NCBI RefSeq assembly: GCF_003992255.1
Contig: NZ_RQVA01000013.1
Location: 1-56,675 of the forward strand
Length of the DNA: 56,675 nt
Direction: 5' to 3'
Source of the DNA: F0422 sp003992255
Lineage (GTDB): Bacteria > Bacillota > Negativicutes > Veillonellales > Veillonellaceae
The position numbers were made by a program, and so were the translations under genes. This document shows, piece after piece, positions 34,296-42,769 of the stretch; within the stretch, counting starts at the first letter, position 1; every line of letters starts with the position of its first letter. The notes beneath the pieces were generated by a model. That model did no database searches, was not told where the DNA came from, and saw nothing but the letters and a program-made list of their open reading frames with translations.

Positions 34296-34917
34296 GTATT
34301 TACATTTAGTAACGGAACGCGTCATAGCAAAGTTACAAGAATTGAATAGATGTAGCGTACCAATTGGTGTTTCAAATCGTCATGTTCATGTATCAAAAGA
34401 AGCATATACCGTTTTATTTGGACAAGATGAACTGACAAAAAAAGTAGACTTGAAACAACCAGGACAATATGCTGCAAATGAAACAGTAACTCTAGTAGGA
34501 CCAAAAGGTAGTATTGAAAAAGTGCGTATTTTGGGACCTTTTAGAAATGATACACAAGTGGAGATCTCTCTAACAGATTCATTTACGTTGGGAGTACCAG
34601 GCGTGATACGTGAATCTGGTGATTTACGGGAAACTCCAGGTATAACGTTACTAGGACCGAAAGGGAAATTAACGATTTCTCAAGGTGTCATCGTAGCGCA
34701 TCGACATATCCATATGCATCCTGACGATGCAAGACGTATGGGCGTGGTCGATAAAGAACGGGTGACAGTGACTGTGCATGGAGAACGAGAACTGACATTT
34801 TCCAATGTGATTATTCGAGTATCGCCAAAATTTGCTTTAGAAATGCATATTGATGTAGATGAAGCGAATGCAGGACGCATAAAAAACAGTGATATTGGAA
34901 TTGTATCGAAGTCATAG
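34282..34917 (+). CDS. pduL: PduL-type phosphotransacylase
   Basis: A PduL-family phosphate acyltransferase of 211 residues. It turns acyl-CoA to acyl-phosphate and recycles CoA inside the shell. Both metal-binding histidine groups are present: SNRHVHVS (from residue 32) and AHRHIHM (His140, His142, His144). The first 20 residues (MKQSEYLHLVTERVIAKLQE) form a short helix like those that direct PduL into shells. I chose the ATG at 34282, preceded by GGTGG. It overlaps the end of the regulator gene by 14 nt. An acyl-phosphate kinase is not in this window. Confidence 0.92.
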   Translation: MKQSEYLHLVTERVIAKLQELNRCSVPIGVSNRHVHVSKEAYTVLFGQDELTKKVDLKQPGQYAANETVTLVGPKGSIEKVRILGPFRNDTQVEISLTDSFTLGVPGVIRESGDLRETPGITLLGPKGKLTISQGVIVAHRHIHMHPDDARRMGVVDKERVTVTVHGERELTFSNVIIRVSPKFALEMHIDVDEANAGRIKNSDIGIVSKS

Positions 34918-34928
34918 AGGAGATACAA

Positions 34929-36332
34929 ATGAACTTAGAAATGATTGAAAGTATAGTAAAACAAGTAGTGAAAGATTTACAACAAGAAGGCGTAGGTATG
35001 GAAACAACTCGCTATGAATATGGCGTGTTCGATACTATGGAGGCCGCGATTGATGCTAGTGAAGTGGCACAAAGAGAGTTGTTAGCCTTTTCATTACAAG
35101 AACGCAATGCATTTGTGGATGCCATTCGTGAAACTGTGTTGCAAAAAGATCATTTAGAAATGATTTCACTCATGGCAGTAGAAGAAACAGGCATTGGTAG
35201 ATATAGTGATAAATTGATTAAAAACCGAGTAGCTGCGGTGAAAACACCAGGTAAAGAGGTGCTGGAAACTCGTGCTATGACAGGTCACGATGGATTAACA
35301 ATTGAAGAGTTTTGTCCATTTGGCGTGATTGGTGCCATAACACCAACAACGAACCCGACAGAAACAATTATCAATAATTCTATCTCCATGATCGTAGGCG
35401 GTAATACAGTAGTATTCAGCCCACATCCAAGAGCTAAAAAAGTATCTACCATTTTAGTGCAAATGATCAATAAAGCATTAGAAGCGGCAGGTGCTCCGAA
35501 CAACTTGGTAACAATGGTGCGTGAACCATCAATTGAAAGCACACAATGCATGATGAACCATCCAAAAGTAAGACTTTTAGTAGCTACCGGTGGGCCTGGC
35601 ATTGTGAACCAAGTCTTATCATCTGGTAAAAAAGCGATTGGTGCCGGCGCTGGTAACCCTCCAGTAGTTGTAGATGAAACAGCACATATTGAACAAGCAG
35701 CGAAAGATATCGTACGTGGTGCAAGTTTTGATAACAATGTACCATGTATTGCTGAAAAAGAAGTATTTGTTGTGGAATCTGTGGCAGATCAATTGGTATA
35801 CCATATGAAAAAGAATGGTGCTTATGAAATTACTGATATGTCTATGTTAGATACATTAGTTGAAAAAGTAACTAAGAAAGATGGTAAACCAAATCCAGAC
35901 TTTGTAGGTAAATCGGCTAAAGATTTATTAGCATTAGTAGGTATTGTGGTAGATGACAGCATTCGTTTAATCATTGCTCGTACATCAGAACATCATCACC
36001 TAGTAACAGAAGAAATGATGATGCCAATTTTACCAATCGTAGCAGTTCCAAATGTAGACATTGCTATCGAATGTGCGTACCACGCAGAATTGGGAAATCG
36101 TCATACAGCAATGATGCACTCTCAAAACTTAGAAAAATTATCTAAAATGGCACGGTTACTAGAAACTACAATTTTTGTTAAGAATGCTCCATCCTATGCA
36201 GGTATTGGTGTAGGTGGCGAAGGTCACACTACATTTACCATTGCAGGACCAACAGGAGAAGGCATTACTTGTGCAAGATCATTCTGTCGTATCCGTCGTT
36301 GTGTATTAAGCGAAGCATTTAGCTTGAGATAA
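34929..36332 (+). CDS. CoA-acylating aldehyde dehydrogenase, second copy
   Basis: A 467-residue PduP/EutE-type aldehyde dehydrogenase that converts the aldehyde made by the dehydratase to acyl-CoA. The catalytic Cys273 lies in the segment NNVPCIAEK, and the ATGGPGIVNQVL stretch fits NAD binding. The first 20 residues (MNLEMIESIVKQVVKDLQQE) form an amphipathic helix joined to the enzyme by a short linker, the usual form of a shell-targeting peptide. This is therefore the likelier in-shell enzyme of the two copies. It lies 11 nt after pduL. Confidence 0.93.
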   Translation: MNLEMIESIVKQVVKDLQQEGVGMETTRYEYGVFDTMEAAIDASEVAQRELLAFSLQERNAFVDAIRETVLQKDHLEMISLMAVEETGIGRYSDKLIKNRVAAVKTPGKEVLETRAMTGHDGLTIEEFCPFGVIGAITPTTNPTETIINNSISMIVGGNTVVFSPHPRAKKVSTILVQMINKALEAAGAPNNLVTMVREPSIESTQCMMNHPKVRLLVATGGPGIVNQVLSSGKKAIGAGAGNPPVVVDETAHIEQAAKDIVRGASFDNNVPCIAEKEVFVVESVADQLVYHMKKNGAYEITDMSMLDTLVEKVTKKDGKPNPDFVGKSAKDLLALVGIVVDDSIRLIIARTSEHHHLVTEEMMMPILPIVAVPNVDIAIECAYHAELGNRHTAMMHSQNLEKLSKMARLLETTIFVKNAPSYAGIGVGGEGHTTFTIAGPTGEGITCARSFCRIRRCVLSEAFSLR

Positions 36333-36343
36333 GTGAGGCTTAT

Positions 36344-36925
36344 ATGAATCAATCGTTAGGACTATTAGAAGTAAAAGGCTTGTTAGGCGCCATTACCATG
36401 TCAGATGTCATGGTAAAAGCATCTAACGTGCACGTAGTAAATATTGATAGAGCTAATGGTTTTGGTTGGTTTACTGTGAAAGTAGTAGGCGATGTGGGAG
36501 CTGTACAATCAGCTGTTGAAGCAGGCGCTATGGTGGCAAAAAAGATGGGTTGTTTCGTAAGTTCTAAAGTGATTCCAAGAGTATCGCAAACCGTTATCGA
36601 TGTATTCTTGCAAGAAGAAACGGCACCTGCGAAGGAAGAGCCGATAGCAGAAGTTGTGGAAGAAGCTACAGTAGAACCTGCGCCAGTGGAAGAAACACCT
36701 TCTGTTCCCGTGACAGGAGAGGTGGACCCAGCGGTAGAAACCGTAATAGTGGAACCAGCAGAAACAACAGAAGCAACTATAGCAGAAGCCATTTCTGAGC
36801 TAACAAACATTGTGATTGGTGAAGAATCTACACCATCTATAACAGAAGTAGCACCAAAAGCTACAGGATCTAAGAAATCAACAAAATCGACTAAAACTAA
36901 AAAGAAAAGTAGTTCTAAAAAATAA
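36344..36925 (+). CDS. BMC-H shell protein with long charged C-terminal tail
   Basis: A 193-residue protein. Residues 1-88 are one BMC fold (LGLLEVKGLLGAITMSD onward). The pore loop reads RANGFGW in place of the usual KIGSG, so the pore should be differently lined. The rest has three parts: an acidic Pro/Glu/Val-rich linker (about 91-140), a predicted amphipathic helix (about 142-158) and a Lys/Ser-rich basic end (172-193). PduK and EutK are other BMC-H proteins with tails. The tail may recruit cargo, bind nucleic acid or tether compartments. It lacks the cysteines of PduK. Confidence 0.9.
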   Translation: MNQSLGLLEVKGLLGAITMSDVMVKASNVHVVNIDRANGFGWFTVKVVGDVGAVQSAVEAGAMVAKKMGCFVSSKVIPRVSQTVIDVFLQEETAPAKEEPIAEVVEEATVEPAPVEETPSVPVTGEVDPAVETVIVEPAETTEATIAEAISELTNIVIGEESTPSITEVAPKATGSKKSTKSTKTKKKSSSKK

Positions 36926-36936
36926 GGAGGTTTATC

Positions 36937-37206
36937 ATGAATAACGCATTAGGCATGGTAGAAACAAAAGGTTTAGTAGCAGCTATTGAAGCAGCAGATG
37001 CAATGGTAAAAGCATCCAATGTAGAATTAACTGGTTATGAAAAAATCGGTTCTGGTTTAGTAACAGTTATGGTTCGTGGTGATGTTGGTGCTGTTAAAGC
37101 AGCCGTAGAAGCTGGTGCAGTAGCAGCTGGTAACGTAGGCCAAGTTGTATCTACTCACGTAATTCCTCGTCCACATCACGATGTAGAAACATTGTTGACT
37201 AAATAG
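36937..37206 (+). CDS. BMC-H hexameric shell protein (PduA/J type), second copy
   Basis: An 89-residue facet-forming shell protein, nearly the same as the one at 29327-29608 across the core (from LGMVETKGLV to AVEAGAVAA), with the same KIGSG pore loop. The differences (for example the ASNVELTG segment and the HHDVETLL end) sit mostly at the surface or C-terminus. Two near-identical facet proteins in separate parts of the locus probably let the cell make enough subunit. AAGGAGG precedes the ATG. Confidence 0.95.
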   Translation: MNNALGMVETKGLVAAIEAADAMVKASNVELTGYEKIGSGLVTVMVRGDVGAVKAAVEAGAVAAGNVGQVVSTHVIPRPHHDVETLLTK

Positions 37207-37235
37207 TAGGATAGCCTTTAGTAAGGAGGATGGAC

Positions 37236-37769
37236 ATGGATATTTATGATTCAGTCCGAGACATTATTGCAAACATAGAGCGCGTACCATCCACTACACA
37301 AGAGGGGATTGCCCCCATTGGGCAAGCAGCACAGTGGTTGAGACATACGGGAATTACCGTTGAATCCGTGGTGGATACTGTCGTTGAAGCCTGTGAACAA
37401 GAGGCGAAACGATTGGGGATTCCTGTAGTGATTGCTATTGTGGATGCTAGCGGATCGTTAGTGTATCAACGGCGTATGGAACGAGCTTTAGGTGTGAGCA
37501 TAGAACTAGCCCCTAACAAGGCCTATACAGCAGTCTCTTTTCGATGCGGAACAGAGAAGCTAGGACAGATAGTGCAACCAGGGACTCCTCTTTATGGTGT
37601 TGAGACGATGGTGAAAAGACCCATAGTCTTATTTGGCGGTGGTGAGCCACTAATGCTAGGAAATCATCTAATCGGTGGTCTAGGCATTAGTGGTGGCACT
37701 GTAGAAGAAGATGTGCTCATAGTGAACGCAGGACTACGAGCTTTTCAATCATATATACAAGGGGCGTAA
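37236..37769 (+). CDS. HbpS/GlcG-like (PduO C-terminal-type) protein
   Basis: A 177-residue protein of the DUF336/GlcG/HbpS family, the same fold as the C-terminal domain of PduO. Family motifs include VVIAIVDASGSLVYQRRM and the glycine-rich GGLGISGGTVEED. The N-terminal 50 residues are helical. Family members bind heme, cobalamin-related or small ligands. The start is the ATG at 37236, since the AAGGAGG box runs directly into the ATG at 37230. Its presence is notable because the dehydratase here needs no B12. Confidence 0.82.
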   Translation: MDIYDSVRDIIANIERVPSTTQEGIAPIGQAAQWLRHTGITVESVVDTVVEACEQEAKRLGIPVVIAIVDASGSLVYQRRMERALGVSIELAPNKAYTAVSFRCGTEKLGQIVQPGTPLYGVETMVKRPIVLFGGGEPLMLGNHLIGGLGISGGTVEEDVLIVNAGLRAFQSYIQGA

Positions 37770-37771
37770 TT

Positions 37772-38920
37772 ATGGAATCATGGTCTTTTAAAACTCAAAT
37801 TTTTACGGGACAAACCGAAAATTCTACCAATGGTACCAAAACAGATGCCTTAGAGAGACTTCGAGTACTTGAAGGAGAACGCGTTTTTATTATCTGTGAT
37901 CCTTTTCTAGAAGGAACACCAGCATTGCAAACTGTGATTAACTTTGTGAATACCAATAATACATATGTAGTGTATTCTGATGTTGTACCAGACCCTCCTA
38001 TTGATTCTATTGTTAAAGGAGTTGAGGTTCTACATAAAGAACAAGCCACAGTTATGATTGTCATTGGTGGTGGCTCTGCTATTGATACAGCGAAAGGAAT
38101 CAACTATTTCTGTAAAACTATTTATGGTGTAGGAGTTAAAAAATTTATTGCCATTCCTACAACAAGTGGTACAGGATCAGAAGTTACATCCTTTGCGGTT
38201 ATCACAGACACAAAAACAGGAATAAAATATCCTTTGGTAGATGAAAGTTTATTACCAGATGAAGCGATTTTGACAACATTCTTTGTAAAATCTGCGCCGG
38301 CCAAGGTAACTGCTTATAGTGGAATGGACGTCTTGGTGCATGCTATGGAAGCATTAGTAGCTACAGAAGCTAACAATTTTACAGATGCATTAGCAGAAAA
38401 AGCGATAGAATTAGTCATTAAAAACTTACCAATATGTGTAGAGCGTGGAACAGATGAAGCAGCTCGAGCATCGATGCACGAAGCATCCTGCATGGCAGGT
38501 CTTGCATTTAACCAAGCGGGTCTTGGTATTACCCATGCCCTAGCACATCAATTAGGCGGGCAATTCCATGTGCCGCATGGCTTAGCTAACTCTATGCTAT
38601 TGCCGTATGTCATTATGTATAATGCAGCCAACTCTAATACGGCTAAATTAAAATACATTTCGATTGCACAAAAACTCTCCTTAACCACCGAATCTGATGA
38701 TGAAAGTGCACAAATTGCTGCTTTAGTACGATGTGCACAATCTTTAGCGCGTCGAGTGGGTTGCATTATAACAATGAAAGAGTTTGGTGTTGATGAAGTT
38801 TCCTTTAAGGAATCCTTCCCTACATTAGTGCAACAGGCAATGGTGGATCGTACCTACCCAGGTAACCCATATGCAGCCACAAAAGAAGATTTAACACGTA
38901 TATTAACATGTATTATATGA
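37772..38920 (+). CDS. Iron-containing alcohol dehydrogenase (PduQ-like)
   Basis: A 382-residue group III alcohol dehydrogenase. It reduces the aldehyde to the alcohol and regenerates NAD+ for the aldehyde dehydrogenase. The NAD-binding GGGSAID, the TTSGTGSEVT loop and the metal-site region GMDVLVHAMEA are present, with more metal histidines in HALAHQLG and HVPHGLAN. It lies 2 nt after the HbpS-like gene. I see no obvious targeting helix at its N-terminus. Confidence 0.93.
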   Translation: MESWSFKTQIFTGQTENSTNGTKTDALERLRVLEGERVFIICDPFLEGTPALQTVINFVNTNNTYVVYSDVVPDPPIDSIVKGVEVLHKEQATVMIVIGGGSAIDTAKGINYFCKTIYGVGVKKFIAIPTTSGTGSEVTSFAVITDTKTGIKYPLVDESLLPDEAILTTFFVKSAPAKVTAYSGMDVLVHAMEALVATEANNFTDALAEKAIELVIKNLPICVERGTDEAARASMHEASCMAGLAFNQAGLGITHALAHQLGGQFHVPHGLANSMLLPYVIMYNAANSNTAKLKYISIAQKLSLTTESDDESAQIAALVRCAQSLARRVGCIITMKEFGVDEVSFKESFPTLVQQAMVDRTYPGNPYAATKEDLTRILTCII

Positions 38921-38930
38921 GGTAACACAT

Positions 38931-39665
38931 ATGGATGCTACACAAGTGTATGTTAGTGAATTTATCGGTACAGCTATTTTAATGGCGTTCGGTAGTAGTT
39001 GTAACGCTGGATTATTACTTAAAAATACAATCACAAGCGCAATTAAAACAAACTGGATTGGTTTGATGTTTGGTTGGGGATTTGCAGTTACATTTGCAGT
39101 CTATGTGGCCGTTCACTTAGGTGGGGTAGGACACTTGAACCCAGCATTAACGATTGCTTTCGCAGCGGGTGGATTATTCCCTCCTGAGTTAGTATTGGGA
39201 GCTATTATTGCTCAATTATTAGGTGGCTTTGTTGGAGCAGGAATTACGATGCTACATTATTATCCTCACTTCAAGATTACTGGCCCAGATGAAGGAAACT
39301 GCGTAGGTATTTTTGCTACAGGTCCAGCTTGTGATGAACGCGCTTGGAATTTACTATCTGAAATTATTGCTACTTTCTTATTCATCTTTTGTGTACTTTT
39401 CTTGGGACCGATGGCTGATGGTTTAGCACCACTTATTATTGGTTTCCTTGTAGCAAGTATCGGTTTCTCCTTCGGTGGAACTACAGGCTTTGCTTTGAAT
39501 CCTGCTCGTGACTTTACTCCACGTTTGGCATATGCAATTTTACCACTTCCTAATAAAGGAACTGCTAACATGGGTTATGCATGGGTACCGATTGTAGGAC
39601 CAACTATTGGCGCACTGTTAGCAGTGGGTGCATTTAACTGGCTACATGCAGCTTTACATTTATAA
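38931..39665 (+). CDS. MIP-family glycerol/propanediol facilitator
   Basis: A 244-residue inner-membrane channel of the MIP family with six spans and two NPA loops: HLNPALT and NPARDFTPRL. The Asp after NPAR marks the glycerol-facilitator branch (GlpF, PduF) rather than water channels. It would let a small uncharged polyol such as 1,2-propanediol or glycerol into the cell. This independently supports a diol substrate for the microcompartment. It lies 10 nt after the alcohol dehydrogenase. Confidence 0.94.
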   Translation: MDATQVYVSEFIGTAILMAFGSSCNAGLLLKNTITSAIKTNWIGLMFGWGFAVTFAVYVAVHLGGVGHLNPALTIAFAAGGLFPPELVLGAIIAQLLGGFVGAGITMLHYYPHFKITGPDEGNCVGIFATGPACDERAWNLLSEIIATFLFIFCVLFLGPMADGLAPLIIGFLVASIGFSFGGTTGFALNPARDFTPRLAYAILPLPNKGTANMGYAWVPIVGPTIGALLAVGAFNWLHAALHL

Positions 39666-39686
39666 TTTGAAAGGGGGGTATATCTG

Positions 39687-40031
39687 ATGCTAGATAAGCA
39701 ACGTATCATTCAAGAGTCAGTGCCAGGGAAACAAGTCACATTGGCCCATGTGCTGGCGAATCCTAAACGGGACTTATACAGTAAACTAGGTTTGGATAGC
39801 GAAGGCCGTAGTGCTGTAGGTATTTTGACGATTACTCCAGGGGAAGCAGCTATCATAGCAGGAGATATGGCCTCTAAAGCAGCGAATGTACATATCGAAT
39901 TTATTGATCGATTCTCAGGGGCTGTGCTGATATCAGGAGATGTTTCCAGCGTAGAGGTATCACTCTCTAGTGTATTACAGGGATTTTCGGAATTGCTACA
40001 GTTTAGCGTAGTTCCTCTTACAAGGAGCTAA
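39687..40031 (+). CDS. Circularly permuted BMC-H shell protein (EutS/PduU type)
   Basis: A 114-residue shell protein closely like EutS: MLDKQRIIQESVPGKQVTLA at the start, LTITPGEAAIIAGDMASKAA in the middle and FIDRFSGAVLISG near the end. This circularly permuted BMC fold forms hexamers with a small beta-barrel plugging the pore. GGGGGG lies before the ATG. It is next to the last gene of the locus. Confidence 0.93.
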   Translation: MLDKQRIIQESVPGKQVTLAHVLANPKRDLYSKLGLDSEGRSAVGILTITPGEAAIIAGDMASKAANVHIEFIDRFSGAVLISGDVSSVEVSLSSVLQGFSELLQFSVVPLTRS

Positions 40032-40033
40032 CC

Positions 40034-40522
40034 GTGGATACCTTGCGTAGTACTCTGTGGGTTGGTAGCACCTATAGTCATGTGGAAACCGTGGTACAAC
40101 GTCTTTTGGGCGTAAAGAAGACCTTATCACGGCCAATGGCGGTGTATCGTGAAGGCAATTGTGTGCTAACTCCTGGAGAGTATATTGAAAATCCTTGGTA
40201 TTTTTCTGCTCTTTTAGTGTCATCCTACGATGTGGATACAGTGGTATTGGGCTACCGCTTAGGAGAACCGTTTAATCCCTACCCACCAGCTACGGCAGGA
40301 GCCTTTAATCGCAACGTAGTAGGCGTTGTAGTTATGAATGATGCATTAGATACGTCTCAGATTGGTGAAAGTGTTCGCCTATTGCAACTTGCGGGTGCTA
40401 ATGACATCTGTGTCGTAGTAGATCATGCAGAAGACATACAAGATATAAACTTCATACAAGGTATTCCTATGGTGATCTATGGATATGAAGCTCTTAGAGA
40501 GCTGTTATCTGTAAAGGAATAA
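40034..40522 (+). CDS. EutP/PduV-like protein lacking the P-loop
   Basis: A 162-residue protein aligned with EutP/PduV small GTPase-like proteins. The TPGEYIENPWYFSALL segment matches the EutP DTPGEY region. However, where EutP has the GTP-binding GAGKTT, this protein has GSTYSHVE (residues 11-18), with no Gly-Lys-Thr. It should not bind GTP in the usual way. It starts at a GTG (40034) with AAGGAG upstream, 2 nt after the EutS-like gene. A structural role at the shell is possible. A terminator follows. Confidence 0.78.
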   Translation: MDTLRSTLWVGSTYSHVETVVQRLLGVKKTLSRPMAVYREGNCVLTPGEYIENPWYFSALLVSSYDVDTVVLGYRLGEPFNPYPPATAGAFNRNVVGVVVMNDALDTSQIGESVRLLQLAGANDICVVVDHAEDIQDINFIQGIPMVIYGYEALRELLSVKE

Positions 40523-40547
40523 CATCACCATGGTGTGCGGATAGAAG

Positions 40548-40576
40548 AGCACCTTCCTTTGTGGAAGGTGCTTTTT
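40548..40576 (+). terminator. Terminator at the end of the microcompartment locus
   Basis: AGCACCTTCC (40548-40557) and GGAAGGTGCT (40563-40572) form a perfect stem, followed by TTTTT. Confidence 0.92.
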
Positions 40577-40609
40577 GGTATACGGCGATAGTTGATAAAT
40601 AAAATTCAT

Positions 40610-40638
40610 TTTACTTAGGCCTATATATATAGTATGAT
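40610..40638 (+). promoter_or_regulatory. Promoter of the TonB receptor-chelatase operon, with Fur-like site
   Basis: TTTACT (40610-40615), a 17-nt spacer and TATGAT (40633-40638). Just upstream and overlapping is GATAAATAAAATTCATTTTA (about 40593-40612), which loosely resembles a Fur box. Iron control is plausible for a heme-uptake operon, but the match is weak. About 150 nt of leader follows. I see no cobalamin riboswitch elements in it. Confidence 0.5.
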
Positions 40639-40791
40639 GAAATAGAAAAACCTCTTTCAAATAATGGAATAGGTTGAAAGTAATACATATGTTAGAAGCC
40701 TTATAGGATATAAGGTGATAATTTGTGTTCTACAATGGGCATGTAGGCACAGTATGTTAAGTAGCAAGTGGCTACAGTAAGGAGAGTAATG

Positions 40792-42759
40792 ATGAAAGGG
40801 AAGGCATTACGTTTGGCAATTTTTGCGGGGTTACTTGGCTCAACAGTGAGTGTATTGAGTGCACAAGCTATGACTGAAACAGAGTCAGTAACAGTTTTAA
40901 ATCCAGTAGTTGTGACAGCACAGCGGTTTGAGACAAAAGATTTAGAAACACCAGCATCTGTTACGGTTATTGATCAAGCAGATCTGAAAAACTCTGGAGC
41001 AAAGAGTATTTTTGATGCAGTGGGTCAGGCTACAGGTATAACGACCTTCAGCTATGGACCATTAGGATTAGAGTTTGGCGGCATGGAAAGTCGTACAAAT
41101 ATCCGTGGTTTAGATAGAAGTTCTTTAGTCTTAGTGAATGGAGCACCAATCAATCTAGATGGTAAAAACAGTTTGAATGGGTTGATGATGGACAATGTGG
41201 AGCGTATTGAAATTGTTCGTGGTGCTGCGTCTGCACAATATGGTTCTGAAGCATTAGGTGGTGTTGTGAATGTAATTACAAAAACACCAACGAAAGCGCA
41301 CGGCACTGTTGAGACTCGCATTGGTAACGAGGGCTATAAAAAATATGCGGCTACTGTAGGTACTGAGAAAATTGAAATCTCCACATCAAAAGAGTACTAT
41401 GGGGCACAAGCGAGAACATCTCCAAATAGAACAGGGCGGGATTACTACAATACACGCGATAAGGGGTATGCTCATAATATAGCGGTGAATGTGAAACCAC
41501 ATGACTATGTAACAATTAACTATATGCGTCAACAAAGCGACTCTACATATGGACAAATTAGTACGATACCAAAGGCAAAATGGACGGCGAAAAAATCAGC
41601 TTTAACGGAAACTAAACAGTGGCATTATCGTGATATTAAAAATAATGGATCCATCGTCTATGATGATGCAACAACGAAAGCAAGCGTATTCTTTAATACT
41701 CGTCGATTAATAGGTGAAAGTAATAGTTTAGCTACACCTGTGTATGTACAAAGCCCATATAATTATGGTGCTTATAAAGTAGGTACAGAGGCACAACATA
41801 CGTGGAAGTTACACAATGATACAGCAAAAGCTGTGTTAGGTGTACAAGGTGTACATGAGGCATATCAAGGTATTTCTGAAACGAATAAAACTGTTACAGC
41901 AGCTCGTAATACAGTGGCTATTTATGGGAACTATGAATTCCAAATTACACCATCTTTCAGTACTACTATTGGTGGACGTTATCAAGCAATCAACGACCCT
42001 ATTAATAATCAAAATGTATTTACACCACAATGGCAAACACTGTATAAAATTGATGAATCCAAATCCATTTATACGAATGTAGGTAAAGCTTTTACCATGC
42101 CGAATATTCATGACGCTTTCAAATGGGTGACAGACCTTAAGGATAAAAATGTTGCCAACTACATTAAAATTCCAGGTGGCAATTTGAAACCTGAAGAAGG
42201 TTGGAACTATGAAATCGGTTATAAACAAGCAAATAAACGTGATTCTTGGAAAGTTAGCGTATATTATATGAGATTTAAGAACTTTTTTGATTGGGCGGAG
42301 AACCCTCTTGATGGAAATCGTAAAACCATTCGTATCAATGGTGGAGAATTCCGCAATACAGGGATTGAAGCCGAGTATAAATCGTATGTGACTAGTGATT
42401 TAATCATGACCGTAGGTGCATCCTATTCTAATCCTAAAAAACAAGATGTGAATAAAAAAGACTGGGTACAAACAGCGCCTAAATTAGAGTTAAATCTAGC
42501 GTTAGATTATGAAAAGGATAAATGGCAAGCCGGTTTAGCTGCTTCTTATTGGGGAATTCGTGCTTACAATCGAGATAAACAACGTAATCCTGATTACATC
42601 AATGTGAATGCCCATGTAAACTACAGCCCTAATGAATCGCAAACGATTGGATTCTATGTCAATAACGTATTGAATCGTCAAAATGTAATTTCTCAAGGTG
42701 ATTGGGAATACTGGGATTTACCACGTAATTACTATGTAAACTATTCCTATCATTTCTAG
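40792..42759 (+). CDS. TonB-dependent outer-membrane receptor, heme-receptor-like
   Basis: A 655-residue outer-membrane active transporter. A signal peptide (about residues 1-26, ending SAQA) is followed by a plug domain (VVVTAQRFETKDLETPASVT; later RIEIVRGAASAQYGSEALGG) and a beta-barrel ending in an aromatic C-terminus (YHF). The segment AFTMPNIHDAF, then GNLKPEEGW, resembles the FRAP and NPNL boxes of heme receptors and has His440 between them. HmuR-type receptors have a conserved heme-binding His there. I use the ATG at 40792, which has the better spacing from AAGGAG. It heads the operon, 10 nt before the CobN-like gene. Confidence 0.85.
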   Translation: MKGKALRLAIFAGLLGSTVSVLSAQAMTETESVTVLNPVVVTAQRFETKDLETPASVTVIDQADLKNSGAKSIFDAVGQATGITTFSYGPLGLEFGGMESRTNIRGLDRSSLVLVNGAPINLDGKNSLNGLMMDNVERIEIVRGAASAQYGSEALGGVVNVITKTPTKAHGTVETRIGNEGYKKYAATVGTEKIEISTSKEYYGAQARTSPNRTGRDYYNTRDKGYAHNIAVNVKPHDYVTINYMRQQSDSTYGQISTIPKAKWTAKKSALTETKQWHYRDIKNNGSIVYDDATTKASVFFNTRRLIGESNSLATPVYVQSPYNYGAYKVGTEAQHTWKLHNDTAKAVLGVQGVHEAYQGISETNKTVTAARNTVAIYGNYEFQITPSFSTTIGGRYQAINDPINNQNVFTPQWQTLYKIDESKSIYTNVGKAFTMPNIHDAFKWVTDLKDKNVANYIKIPGGNLKPEEGWNYEIGYKQANKRDSWKVSVYYMRFKNFFDWAENPLDGNRKTIRINGGEFRNTGIEAEYKSYVTSDLIMTVGASYSNPKKQDVNKKDWVQTAPKLELNLALDYEKDKWQAGLAASYWGIRAYNRDKQRNPDYINVNAHVNYSPNESQTIGFYVNNVLNRQNVISQGDWEYWDLPRNYYVNYSYHF

Positions 42760-42769
42760 TAGGTACAGT

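Noticed and set aside
40640..40790. Riboswitch in the leader of the TonB receptor gene
   Set aside because: I see no cobalamin, FMN or other known riboswitch core. Only short, conflicting pairings are present.
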